Part shown: in pieces, positions 26,649-34,920 of the stretch | Layout of the letters: each line of letters begins with the position of its first letter | Numbering within the stretch: position 1 is the stretch's first letter | Source of the DNA: Methylobacterium sp. Leaf465 | GTDB lineage: Bacteria > Pseudomonadota > Alphaproteobacteria > Rhizobiales > Beijerinckiaceae | Assembly: GCF_001424705.1 (NCBI RefSeq) | Contig: NZ_LMRA01000013.1 | Location: 397-53,904, forward strand | Direction: 5' to 3' | DNA length: 53,508 bases | Notes under the pieces: generated by a model | Database searches by the model: none | Told to the model about the DNA's origin: nothing | Seen by the model: only the letters and a program-made list of their open reading frames with translations | Translations under genes and position numbers: made by a program

Positions 26649-27911
26649 TCACGCCGCCGCGGCCAGCGCCTTCTGGAACTCCGCCTCGGGCAGGAGCGCC
26701 CCGCCGGTGGTCCACACCACCTGGGTGGCGTCGCGCCAGTCCGGCCGGGCCGCGAGCGTCGGGCGGACCGCCGCGAAGGCGGCGGCGGCCGAGGGTTCGA
26801 GGCGCAGGGCCGCTCGCTGCCAGAGGTCGCGAACCCCGGCGAAGAGCGCGGAATCCGTCACCGTGACGATTCCCGCGATGAGCGGGCCGACGGTGCCGGC
26901 GACGAGGAGCGAGGCGCTCGACACCGCGAGGCCGTCGGCGGCGGTGCGGTTGTCGAGGCCGACATCGTAGACGCTGACCGGCCGGTCGAGCCCGGCGGCG
27001 AGCTGCACCAGCATGCAGGGGGCGGCGACGGGCTCGACGAAGACGCAGTGCACCGCGTCGCCGAACAGGAGCTTCAGCCCGAGGGTGACGCCCCCCGGCG
27101 CGCCCCCGACCCCGCAGGGCAGGTAGACCACCAGGGGATGCGCGGCATCGACCGGGATGCCGGCCGCCGCCAGCTGGCGCTCCAGGTCGAAGGCCGCCGC
27201 GGCATAGCCGAGGAACAGGTCGACCGAGCTCTCGTCGTCGACGAAATGCGCGTCCGCCCGGTCTCCGAAGGCCTCCCGCGCCGCCGCGACCGCGCTGCCG
27301 TAATCGCCCGCATGCTCCACCACCCGGGCCCCGATGTCGCGCAGGCGCTGCTTCTTCCAGGCCTTGGCATCGTGGGACATGTGGACCTCGACCTGGAAGC
27401 CGAGCGCGCGGGCCATGACGCCGACGCTGAAGCCGAGATTGCCGGTGCTGCCCACCGCCACGGTGAAGGCCCCGAAGGCCGCGCGGATCTCGGGCTCGGC
27501 CAGGCGCGCGTAGGATTCGCCCGCGCGCAGCCAGCTCCGCGCCAGGGCCAGCCGCTCGGCCGTGACCAGCACCTCGTAGACGCCGCCGCGCGCCTTGATG
27601 CAGCCCGTCACCGGCAGGTCGTGGTCGGCCTTCACCCAGACGGCCGGTGCCTCGCTGCCGCAGAGATGGGCGGCGACCTCCGGGGCCAGCGGCAGCAGGG
27701 GCGAATCGATCCGCCCGGTCTCCAGCTCGGGGAACAGCGCCTTCAGCAGCGGGTCGCACCGGCGCCAGCGCGCCTCCGCGTCGCGCACCTCGGCGAGGCC
27801 GAAGGCGAGTCCGGGCAGGACCTCGGCCGCCGACCGGACCTGCGGGTTGCACCAGACCGTCGGACGCCCTGCGCGCACGGCCTCCGGAATTCCCTGCGGT
27901 TGGTCGGACAT
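26649..27911 (-). CDS. dsdA: D-serine ammonia-lyase
   Basis: A 420-residue fold-type II PLP enzyme that converts D-serine to pyruvate and ammonia. The Schiff-base Lys is Lys106 in TGCIKARGG, and the phosphate-binding loop GSTGNLG is at 154-160; PCGVGGAPGGVTLGLK is a further DsdA signature. Length is normal (about 440 in E. coli). It lies on the same strand as the AcdR-like regulator, about 240 nt downstream of it, with a repeat element between. It may detoxify D-serine from plants or soil. With acdS, the locus holds two PLP enzymes that release ammonia and a 2-keto acid. Confidence 0.92.
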   Translation of the reverse strand: MSDQPQGIPEAVRAGRPTVWCNPQVRSAAEVLPGLAFGLAEVRDAEARWRRCDPLLKALFPELETGRIDSPLLPLAPEVAAHLCGSEAPAVWVKADHDLPVTGCIKARGGVYEVLVTAERLALARSWLRAGESYARLAEPEIRAAFGAFTVAVGSTGNLGFSVGVMARALGFQVEVHMSHDAKAWKKQRLRDIGARVVEHAGDYGSAVAAAREAFGDRADAHFVDDESSVDLFLGYAAAAFDLERQLAAAGIPVDAAHPLVVYLPCGVGGAPGGVTLGLKLLFGDAVHCVFVEPVAAPCMLVQLAAGLDRPVSVYDVGLDNRTAADGLAVSSASLLVAGTVGPLIAGIVTVTDSALFAGVRDLWQRAALRLEPSAAAAFAAVRPTLAARPDWRDATQVVWTTGGALLPEAEFQKALAAAA

Positions 27912-27956
27912 GGGGGTGGACCTTTATCGGTGGTTGGAAGCTCGAGCGCGACGTGG

Positions 27957-28069
27957 CCCTCCTCCCCCTTGTGGGGCGGAGTTGGAGGTGGGGGTGGTTG
28001 GGCGACCCGCGACCGGCGGAGGCCAGCGAAGCCACCCCCACCCCTGACCCCTCCCCGCAAGGGGGAGGG
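27957..28069. repeat. Intergenic palindromic repeat (CCCTCCCCCTT type)
   Basis: Left arm 27957-27997 (CCCTCCTCCCCCTTGTGGGG, then GGTGGGGGTGG) and right arm 28032-28069 (CCACCCCCACCCC to AAGGGGGAGGG) are imperfect inverted copies about 34 nt apart. This is a different family from the repeat at 26491. Similar GC-rich hairpins recur between genes in Rhizobiales. It lies between dsdA and the acdR-like gene and might separate their transcripts. Confidence 0.65.
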
Positions 28070-28151
28070 TAACCCGTCGGGGTTCTGACAGGACCGCTCT
28101 GTTGGAGCGGCAGCCTTCCCGACAAGCCGCACCACCCCGTCGCCACGCGTC

Positions 28152-28616
28152 TCAGATGTCCAGCGGCGCATTGTCGACCACCTCCTTCATGACGAAGAAG
28201 GTCCGGGTCTGGCGGACTCCCGGCAGGGCGATCAGGGTCGCGCTGTGGAGGCGGTTGAAATCCGCCATGTCGGAGACGCGGATCTTCAGGAAGTAGTCGA
28301 AATCGCCGGCCACGAGGTGGCAGTCGAGCACCATCGGCATGGCCCGGGCCGCGGCCTCGAAGGCGGCGAAGCTCTCCGGTGTCGAGCGGTCCAGCACCAC
28401 GCCCACCATCACCAGGGAGCCGCGCCCGACCTTCTCCGGCGCGATCTGCGCCCGCACGCCCCGGACGTAGCCCTCGTCGAACAGGCGCTGGATGCGCCGG
28501 TGGCAGGTGGCCGCGCTGGTGTTCACCCGCTTGGCGATCTCGGCATTGCCCATGCGCCCGTCGGCCTGGAGCAGGCGCAGGATCTTCAGGTCCATGCGGT
28601 CCAGCCCTGCGTCCAT
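28152..28616 (-). CDS. acdR: Lrp/AsnC-family regulator, probable AcdR
   Basis: A 154-residue leucine-responsive-type regulator. MDLKILRLLQADGRMGNAEIAKRVNTSAATCHRRIQRLFDEGYV is the helix-turn-helix, and the C-terminal half (LDCHLVAGDFDYFLKIRVSDMADFNRL, TRTFFVMKEVVDN) is the RAM ligand domain. It diverges from acdS across 154 nt, the same arrangement as acdR-acdS in Pseudomonas and rhizobia, where AcdR activates the deaminase gene in response to ACC. The start at 28616 has AAAGGAT upstream; the open frame reads further back but overlaps the acdS promoter region and has no family similarity. Confidence 0.9.
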   Translation of the reverse strand: MDAGLDRMDLKILRLLQADGRMGNAEIAKRVNTSAATCHRRIQRLFDEGYVRGVRAQIAPEKVGRGSLVMVGVVLDRSTPESFAAFEAAARAMPMVLDCHLVAGDFDYFLKIRVSDMADFNRLHSATLIALPGVRQTRTFFVMKEVVDNAPLDI

Positions 28617-28770
28617 GAAAGATCCTTTCGCCAGGGGCACTATCGACGAAAGCGATGCCCGTCGCGAGGGGCTGCAAGCCGAACATTGCAAAATCCAAAC
28701 CCCGATTTCGAGAGCACCTTTCGCGGCCTCTTTGCTAGCGTTTCCGGGCTGACCACGAAGGACCCCGCCC

Positions 28771-29781
28771 ATGCTGTCGAAATTCGAGCGCTATCCCCTC
28801 ACCTTCGGCCCGACCCCGATCGAGCACTTGCCCCGCCTGACCGCCCATCTCGGCGGCGACGTGCTGATCTACGCCAAGCGCGAGGACTGCAATTCCGGTT
28901 TGGCCTTTGGCGGCAACAAGCTGCGCAAGCTCGAATACATCGTGCCCGACGCCATCGCGAGCGGGGCCGACACCCTGGTGACCATCGGCGGCGTCCAGTC
29001 CAACCACACCCGCATGGTGGCGGCGGTGGCGGCCAAGATCGGCATGAAGTGCCGGCTGATCCAGGAGGCCTGGGTGCCGCACGAGGACGCCGTCTACGAC
29101 CGGGTGGGCAACATCATGCTGTCGCGCATCATGGGCGCCGAGACCCAGCTCGTGGAGGACAGCTTCGACATCGGCATCCGCGACAGCTGGACGAAGGCCA
29201 TCGAAGACGTGAAGGCGAAGGGCGGCAAGCCCTACGCGATCCCGGCCGGCGCCTCGGTGCACAAGTTCGGCGGCCTCGGCTTCGTCGGCTTCGCCGAGGA
29301 GGTCCGGGCCCAGGAGGCCGCGATGGGTCTCCGCTTCGACTACGTCGTGGTCTGCACCGTCACCGGCTCAACCCATGCCGGCATGGTGGTGGGCTTCGCC
29401 GCCGACGGGCGCGCCCGCAACGTCATCGGAATCGACGCCTCCTGCACCCCGGCCCAGACCAAGGCGCAGGTGCTGGAGATCGCCCGCAACACCGCCGAAC
29501 TCATCGGCGCCCCGGCGATCACGGCCGACGACATCGTGCTCAACGCGGACTACGCCTATCCGGTCTACGGCGTGCCCTCGAAGGAGACGGTCGCGGCCAT
29601 CCGCCTCTCGGCGCGCCTGGAAGGCATGATCACCGACCCCGTCTACGAGGGGAAGTCGATGCAGGGCATGATCGACCTCGTGCAGAAAGGCTTCTTCCCC
29701 AAGGGGTCGAAGGTGCTCTACGCCCATCTGGGCGGCGCCCCGGCGCTCAACGGCTACAGCTATACCTTCCGGAACGGCTGA
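28771..29781 (+). CDS. acdS: 1-aminocyclopropane-1-carboxylate deaminase
   Basis: A 336-residue PLP enzyme that opens the cyclopropane ring of the ethylene precursor ACC, giving 2-oxobutanoate and ammonia. The PLP Lys is Lys50 in [27 protein letters not shown] holds the Ser/Asn pair; [11 protein letters not shown] carries the Tyr-Glu pair (about 292-293) that, with Leu near 320 (AHLGG), separates true ACC deaminases from D-cysteine desulfhydrases. AAGGA precedes the ATG. In plant-associated Methylobacterium this activity lowers ethylene in the host. It diverges from the Lrp-type regulator and is followed by an FAD-linked oxidase. Confidence 0.95.
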   Translation: MLSKFERYPLTFGPTPIEHLPRLTAHLGGDVLIYAKREDCNSGLAFGGNKLRKLEYIVPDAIASGADTLVTIGGVQSNHTRMVAAVAAKIGMKCRLIQEAWVPHEDAVYDRVGNIMLSRIMGAETQLVEDSFDIGIRDSWTKAIEDVKAKGGKPYAIPAGASVHKFGGLGFVGFAEEVRAQEAAMGLRFDYVVVCTVTGSTHAGMVVGFAADGRARNVIGIDASCTPAQTKAQVLEIARNTAELIGAPAITADDIVLNADYAYPVYGVPSKETVAAIRLSARLEGMITDPVYEGKSMQGMIDLVQKGFFPKGSKVLYAHLGGAPALNGYSYTFRNG

Positions 29782-29915
29782 GTTGCCCGGTTCGTCATGG
29801 GGCTGACACCTCCGCCCCCGTTGAAAGCCGGGTGCTTCCTTTCGGGGCGGCCGCGCGACATGGTCCGTCCCCGACGATCGAACCCGCGCGACCTCAGCCA
29901 GGAAAAGTCTCCCCC

Positions 29916-31340
29916 ATGCCGGAATCCCTGCCGGACCGCGACGCCCTCGCCCCCTTCGAGGCCCTGCTGGGCTCCGGCGGGGTCCTCACCGACCCCGCCC
30001 TGACCGGGCGCTACACCCGCGACCAGCGCGACCTGATGCAGGGCGAGACCCCCGCCGTGCTGCGCCCGCGCAGCGTGGAGGAGGTCCAGGCGCTCGTCGG
30101 GCTCGCCCGGGCCCAGGGCTTCGGCCTCGTGCCCCAGGGCGGCAACACCGGCTATGTCGGCGGGGCGACGCCGGAGCCCGGCCGGCGCCAGCTCGTGGTC
30201 AGCCTGGAGCGGATGACCCGCATCCGCGCCGTCGATCCTCTGAACTTCACCCTTTCGTGCGACGCCGGCACCATCCTGGCGGACGCCCAGAAAGCCGCCG
30301 AGGCCGACGGGCTGTTCTTGCCGCTGAGCCTCGGCTCCGAAGGCAGCTGCCGCCTCGGCGGCAACCTCGGCACCAATGCGGGGGGTCTCCAGGTCCTGCG
30401 CTACGGCATGGCCCGCGACCTCGTCCTCGGCCTGGAAGTGGTGCTGCCGGACGGGACGCTGTTCTCCGACATGCGGACCCTGCGCAAGAACAACATCGGC
30501 TACGACCTGAAGCAGCTCTTCATCGGTGCCGAGGGGACGCTGGGCATCATCACCGGGGTCGTCCTCAAGCTCTGGCCGGCCCAGGGCCAGCGGGCGACCG
30601 CCTGGCTCGAACTCGCCGCGGGGGCGCCGATCCCCGAGATGGCCGCCCTGGTGCGCCGGGAAACCTCCGACCTCGCCTCGACCTTCGAGCTGATCTCCGC
30701 CTCCTCCCTCGGCCTCGTCACGGAGATGCGCGGCGCCGAGACCGGCCTGAAGGCCGGCCCCGGCGGGGCGGTGCTCCTCGAGCTCACCGCCTCCTCGGAC
30801 CGCATCCCCCTCGACGACGTGCTGATGGGATGCCTGGAGGCCCTGATGGAACGGGGCTGGGTGGTCGACGCGGTGCTGGCCCAGTCCGAGACCCAGCGCC
30901 GGGCCTTCTGGGCGGTGCGCGAGACGATTCCCGAGGGGGAAAAGCATGCCGGCGGATCGGTCAAGCACGATATCGCCGTGCCGATCTCCCGCCTGACCGA
31001 TTTTCTCGCCCGCGGTGCCGCCCTGCTCGCCGAGCGCCTGCCGGACGTCCGGCTCTCGGTCTACGGCCATGTCGGCGACGGCAACCTGCACTACAACCTC
31101 GTCGTGCCGGCGGGCCGCGACCGGGTCGCGTTCACGCGCGAGATCGAGGCGAGTTTTGCCCACGACCTCTACACGATCGCGCTGGAATACGGCGGCGGAT
31201 ACAGCGCGGAATATGGCATCGGTCGCTTCAAGCGCGACCTGCTGGAACGCTACTCGGATCCCGCCCGCCTGCGCCTGATCGCGGCGGTCAAGCACAGCCT
31301 CGACCCGGACGGGATCATGAACGCGGGCGCGCTGGTCTAG
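29916..31340 (+). CDS. FAD-linked oxidase (D-lactate / D-2-hydroxyglutarate dehydrogenase family)
   Basis: A 474-residue flavoprotein of the vanillyl-alcohol-oxidase fold. PQGGNTGYVGGATP (about 73-86) and GGNLGTNAGGLQVLRYGMARDLVLGLEVVLPDG are the FAD-binding blocks; SVYGHVGDGNLHYN and the closing PDGIMNAGALV are the FAD-oxidase C-terminal domain with the metal-binding His residues. It should oxidise a D-2-hydroxy acid to a 2-keto acid in the cytosol. AGGAAAAG precedes the ATG. It lies 134 nt after acdS in the same direction and may be co-expressed, though the gap leaves room for its own promoter. Confidence 0.85.
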   Translation: MPESLPDRDALAPFEALLGSGGVLTDPALTGRYTRDQRDLMQGETPAVLRPRSVEEVQALVGLARAQGFGLVPQGGNTGYVGGATPEPGRRQLVVSLERMTRIRAVDPLNFTLSCDAGTILADAQKAAEADGLFLPLSLGSEGSCRLGGNLGTNAGGLQVLRYGMARDLVLGLEVVLPDGTLFSDMRTLRKNNIGYDLKQLFIGAEGTLGIITGVVLKLWPAQGQRATAWLELAAGAPIPEMAALVRRETSDLASTFELISASSLGLVTEMRGAETGLKAGPGGAVLLELTASSDRIPLDDVLMGCLEALMERGWVVDAVLAQSETQRRAFWAVRETIPEGEKHAGGSVKHDIAVPISRLTDFLARGAALLAERLPDVRLSVYGHVGDGNLHYNLVVPAGRDRVAFTREIEASFAHDLYTIALEYGGGYSAEYGIGRFKRDLLERYSDPARLRLIAAVKHSLDPDGIMNAGALV

Positions 31341-31347
31341 GGGCGCC

Positions 31348-32397
31348 TCAGTGCTGGAAGGAGAGCGTCGCCCGGGTGCCGATCGGACCGCCGCCATAGA
31401 CCAGGGCCGAGCGCAGGTTCGTCGCCATCGCCCGGATGATCCGGGAGCCGAGGCCGGTGCCCCGCGGCTGGCCCTCGCCGGTCCAGCCGATGCCGTCATC
31501 CTCCACGGTCAGGGTCAGGCCATCGCTGCCCTGCCGAGCGATGGAGACCCGAATTTCCCCTGACGCCTCAGGGGGATAGGCGTATTTATAGGCGTTGGTC
31601 ACGAGCTCGGTGACCACGACGCCGACCGAGACGGCCTTGTCGGTGGCGAGCCGCACCGGCGCCGCGTCGAGGCGGATGGCGTGGTCGCGCCCGGCCGCCT
31701 TCATGGCCGCCTGGAGCTCCTCCACGAGGCTCGCCAGGTAGGCGTCGAGGTCCACCGCCTCCACGTCGTCGGAGGTGTAGAGCCGGCGGTGGATGCCCGC
31801 GATCGCCGAGATCCGGGCCTGCATCTCCTGAAGCGCGGCCTTCGCCGCCGGGTCCGTCACCGCGTTGGTCTGCATGTGGGTCAGGGCCGCCACCAGCGCC
31901 AGCGAGTTGGCGACGCGGTGGTTCACCTCCCGCAGCATGATCTCGGCCCGGTCGCGCGCCTCCCGCACCGCCTGCTCGGCCCGCTCCTTGTCCCGCCGCA
32001 GAGCCTCCTGCCGCAGAGCGGTATCGATGGCCTCGCCGAGGAGCTCGCGGAACTGGCCCTGCAGGTCCTTCCAGACGTAGTCGACGGCCCCCGCCTTCAG
32101 GGCCGCCACCGCGACGCGGCTGTCCTCCGAGCCGGTGACGTAGACCACCGGCGGCGCCTCCGGCAGGGCGCGGATGGCCGGCAGGATGTCGAGGCCGGTC
32201 TGCCCAGGCATGTGATGATCGAGGGCGACGACGTCGATGTCGCCCTGCCCGAGACGCGCCAGTCCGGCATCGCCGTCGAGGGCAAGCTCCACGGCGTAGC
32301 CCCGCGCCGCGAGGGCGCGCTGCACGAGCCGCCCCAGGCCGGGGTCGTCGTCGATGTAGAGGACGCGACCGCGGCCTGGAGGCGCGGACTCGGTCAT
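31348..32397 (-). CDS. Receiver-sensor histidine kinase hybrid (REC + HisKA_2/HWE type)
   Basis: A 349-residue protein. The N-terminal receiver has the acidic pair in YIDDDPG (about 14-20), phospho-acceptor Asp60 in VALDHHMPG and Lys110 in YVWKD. A coiled coil (about 118-150) leads to LREVNHRVANSLALV with His160, the HisKA_2/HWE phospho-site, and then ELVTNAYKYAYP, DDGIGW and GTGLGSRII as the ATP-binding domain. Such kinases in alphaproteobacteria often feed the general stress response or light/oxygen signalling. It is the last of three genes in one direction, 13 nt after the single-domain receiver. Confidence 0.88.
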   Translation of the reverse strand: MTESAPPGRGRVLYIDDDPGLGRLVQRALAARGYAVELALDGDAGLARLGQGDIDVVALDHHMPGQTGLDILPAIRALPEAPPVVYVTGSEDSRVAVAALKAGAVDYVWKDLQGQFRELLGEAIDTALRQEALRRDKERAEQAVREARDRAEIMLREVNHRVANSLALVAALTHMQTNAVTDPAAKAALQEMQARISAIAGIHRRLYTSDDVEAVDLDAYLASLVEELQAAMKAAGRDHAIRLDAAPVRLATDKAVSVGVVVTELVTNAYKYAYPPEASGEIRVSIARQGSDGLTLTVEDDGIGWTGEGQPRGTGLGSRIIRAMATNLRSALVYGGGPIGTRATLSFQH

Positions 32398-32410
32398 GTG
32401 CGGTCCGATG

Positions 32411-32845
32411 TCATGGGTTTTCCGGCACCTGCATCACGGAGAAGAACAGCCCGAGCTGCCGGATGGCGTTGGCGAAGCCCTCGTAGTTGACGGGCTTGGT
32501 GATGTAGACGTTCGCGCCGAGGTCGTAGCAGCGCTGGATCTCGCGCTGGTCGTCCGTCGTGGTGAGGACGACGACGGGCGAGCGCTTGGTGTGGGTGTTT
32601 GCCTTCACCTTCTCGAGGATGTCGATGCCGGTCATGTCCGGCAGGTTGAGGTCGAGAAGGATCAGCAGGTGGCGCTTGGCGCTCGCCTCGCCGGTGCCGT
32701 CGGCGCCGAGGAGATATTCGAGCGCCGACGTCCCGTCCCGGAAGGGCAGGATGGTGTTGTTCACACCGGCGCGGCGGATGTTGCGCTCGATCAGGCGCGC
32801 ATGGCCCTCATCGTCCTCGATCATGACGATTTCGACGGCGTTCAC
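32411..32845 (-). CDS. Single-domain response regulator (Rcp1-like)
   Basis: A 144-residue CheY-like receiver of the Rcp1 type, with IEDDEGHARL at the acidic pocket, Asp65 in LLDLNLPDMTG, Thr in VVVLTTTDDQ and Lys near 115 in YITKPVN. The insert between the second strand and the phospho-Asp (LEYLLGADGTGEASAKRHL) is typical of Rcp1 proteins paired with phytochrome-like or PAS kinases. The start is a GTG at 32845 with GGAG 7 nt upstream; it begins 14 nt after the kinase stop. It probably passes phosphate from the MHYT kinase to the hybrid kinase or another partner. Confidence 0.9.
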   Translation of the reverse strand: MNAVEIVMIEDDEGHARLIERNIRRAGVNNTILPFRDGTSALEYLLGADGTGEASAKRHLLILLDLNLPDMTGIDILEKVKANTHTKRSPVVVLTTTDDQREIQRCYDLGANVYITKPVNYEGFANAIRQLGLFFSVMQVPENP

Positions 32846-32859
32846 GCTTCGCTCCGCAC

Positions 32860-34734
32860 CTATTCGGCGGCGAGCCGCATGGGCGGCCCGTCCTGTCCCT
32901 GACCTGTAGCGGTCTCGCGCGGCAGCGTCACGCTGAAGGTTGTGCCCACCCCCAGTTCCGACGCGACCTCGATCCGGCCGCCGAGGGACCGGACCAACGC
33001 CTTGACGTGGGCGAGCCCGATGCCCTCCCCCGGCCGATCCTGCGCTCCGGAGCGTCGGAACAGTTCGAACACCCGTGCATGGTCCCGCTCGGCGATGCCC
33101 CGGCCATTGTCTGCGACGCTGTAGCGGACGCGGCCGCCCCCCAGCACTTGTGCCTTGATCTCGATCCGCCCCGGCCGTGCCGGGTCGAGATACTTGACCG
33201 CGTTGTCGATGAGATTGCCGAAGATCTGCTCGATCGCCAGCCGGTCGGCGACGAGACGCGGTAGGTCCGGCGCGATGACGACGCGGGCGCCCACCTGCTC
33301 GGTCTGGTGGTGCTGTGCGTCGGCGAGGCGGCGCAGCAGGCTCGTCATGTCGAGGCGTTCCGGCGTGAAGCTGCGCCGCCCTTCCCGCGACAGCTTCAGG
33401 ATGGCGGCGATCAGGCGCTCCATGCGCGTCACCGCGGCCTTGATGAAGCCGAGCGCCTCGCCGAGATCCGCGTCGATCCGCTCTGCCTGCGGATGCCCCT
33501 GCAGGGCGGCGCGCACGTCCTCGCGGGTCGTTTCCAGCTCGCTCGTGAACCCCATGACATTCACGAGGGGTGCTCGCAGGTCGTGGCTCACGATGTAGGC
33601 GTAGCGCTGGATCTCCTCGTTGGACTCGAGCAGTTCGGCTTCGGCTTGGCGCTGCTCGGTGATGTCGGTGTGGACGCCCACCCATTCCCGGATCGACCCG
33701 TCATCGTGAAAGACCGGCACGGCGCGGATGGCGTAGTGGCGCCAGGCGCCATCGGCGGAGCGCACCCGGTGCTCGTGAACGAAGGTCCGCCGCGCCCGCA
33801 CGGTCTCGTTCCACGCTTCGATGCTGGTCTGCTGATCGTCGGGGTGGACGGCCTTGGCCCAGCCGTAGCCTTCGTACTCGGCCCGGCTCTGCCCCGTGAT
33901 GGCGCTCCAGCCCGGCTGCTCGCCGAGCATCCGGCCCTCTGCATCGTTGGTCCAGAGCACGCCACGCACGGCCTGTACGGCGGCGCGGAAGCGCCCCTCG
34001 CTGGCCTGGAGGTCGCTCTGGACCCGCTGCTGGTCGAAGGAGGAGGCGAGCATCGCCAGGAATAGGATCAGGAAGGTCGCACCGGCCACCGCCAGCGCCA
34101 GGTTCTGCTGTACGGCGCCGAGACCGGTCGGATGCGCACCGGCGCCTTCGGGCGAGAAGGTCGCCGCGGCCATGCCGGTGTAGTGCATGCCCGCCACCGC
34201 GAGGCCCATCACGGTGGAGGCGATAAGCGTCTGCCACACGCTGTTCCGGCGCAGGGTGAGCCAGAGAGCCGCCGTCGCTGCCGTGACCGCGATGACGACC
34301 GACAGCGCCACCAGCGGCCAGGCATAGGTGAGATGGCCCGGCATCTGCATCGCTGCCATGCCGGTGTAGTGCATCGCGGCCACCCCCAGGCCCATGACAG
34401 GGCCGGCGACGAACAGGTCGCGTCGCGTCGCGCCCGGCCGGCTGATCCACGCGAAGGCAGCACCGGTGCAGGCGATGGCCAGCGCGAGGGACAGGGCCGT
34501 GGTGCCGAGGTCGTAGGCGACCGGCATTCCCATCTCGAAGGCCAGCATGCCGACGAAGTGCATCGACCAGATCCCGCCGCCCATCGCACAGGCGGCAGCA
34601 GCGATCCAGGCCCAGCGGCGCCTGCCCGCCGAGCCCCGGCCGCGGCCACCGAGATCCAGCGCGGTGTAGGAGGCGAAGATCGCGATCGTGACGGACAGGG
34701 CGACGAGCGCCGGATTGTAGCCGGTGTGGACCAT
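32860..34734 (-). CDS. MHYT-PAS sensor histidine kinase
   Basis: A 624-residue membrane sensor kinase. The N-terminal 230 residues form seven hydrophobic segments with three MHYT-type motifs: MHFVGM (58-63), MHYTGM (121-126) and MHYTGM (183-188). MHYT domains are proposed to bind copper and sense oxygen, CO or NO. A PAS domain follows (about 245-370, GVLWTNDAEGRMLG to GVHTDITEQRQAE), then the H-box YIVSHDLRAPLVNVMGF (His near 384) and the ATPase with NLIDNAVKY and ADNGRGI. The ATG at 34734 matches the usual MHYT start; the ribosome site is weak. It heads a three-gene phosphorelay. Confidence 0.9.
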   Translation of the reverse strand: MVHTGYNPALVALSVTIAIFASYTALDLGGRGRGSAGRRRWAWIAAAACAMGGGIWSMHFVGMLAFEMGMPVAYDLGTTALSLALAIACTGAAFAWISRPGATRRDLFVAGPVMGLGVAAMHYTGMAAMQMPGHLTYAWPLVALSVVIAVTAATAALWLTLRRNSVWQTLIASTVMGLAVAGMHYTGMAAATFSPEGAGAHPTGLGAVQQNLALAVAGATFLILFLAMLASSFDQQRVQSDLQASEGRFRAAVQAVRGVLWTNDAEGRMLGEQPGWSAITGQSRAEYEGYGWAKAVHPDDQQTSIEAWNETVRARRTFVHEHRVRSADGAWRHYAIRAVPVFHDDGSIREWVGVHTDITEQRQAEAELLESNEEIQRYAYIVSHDLRAPLVNVMGFTSELETTREDVRAALQGHPQAERIDADLGEALGFIKAAVTRMERLIAAILKLSREGRRSFTPERLDMTSLLRRLADAQHHQTEQVGARVVIAPDLPRLVADRLAIEQIFGNLIDNAVKYLDPARPGRIEIKAQVLGGGRVRYSVADNGRGIAERDHARVFELFRRSGAQDRPGEGIGLAHVKALVRSLGGRIEVASELGVGTTFSVTLPRETATGQGQDGPPMRLAAE

Positions 34735-34920
34735 CGGGGGCGCGGAAAGACCGTTCTGACCGTGAAAGCGCCAGCCTAGCGGGTCTTCGCCTCGAGGACC
34801 ATCGGCGCCGAACGCGGAGGACGCGCCGGCCCGGTGCCGGGCTGCACTACCCCTCGGGGCACACATGCCGTAAGGCCGCAGCACCCGCCCGAACCCCCGT
34901 GAGCCCGTGATCCGCATCCC

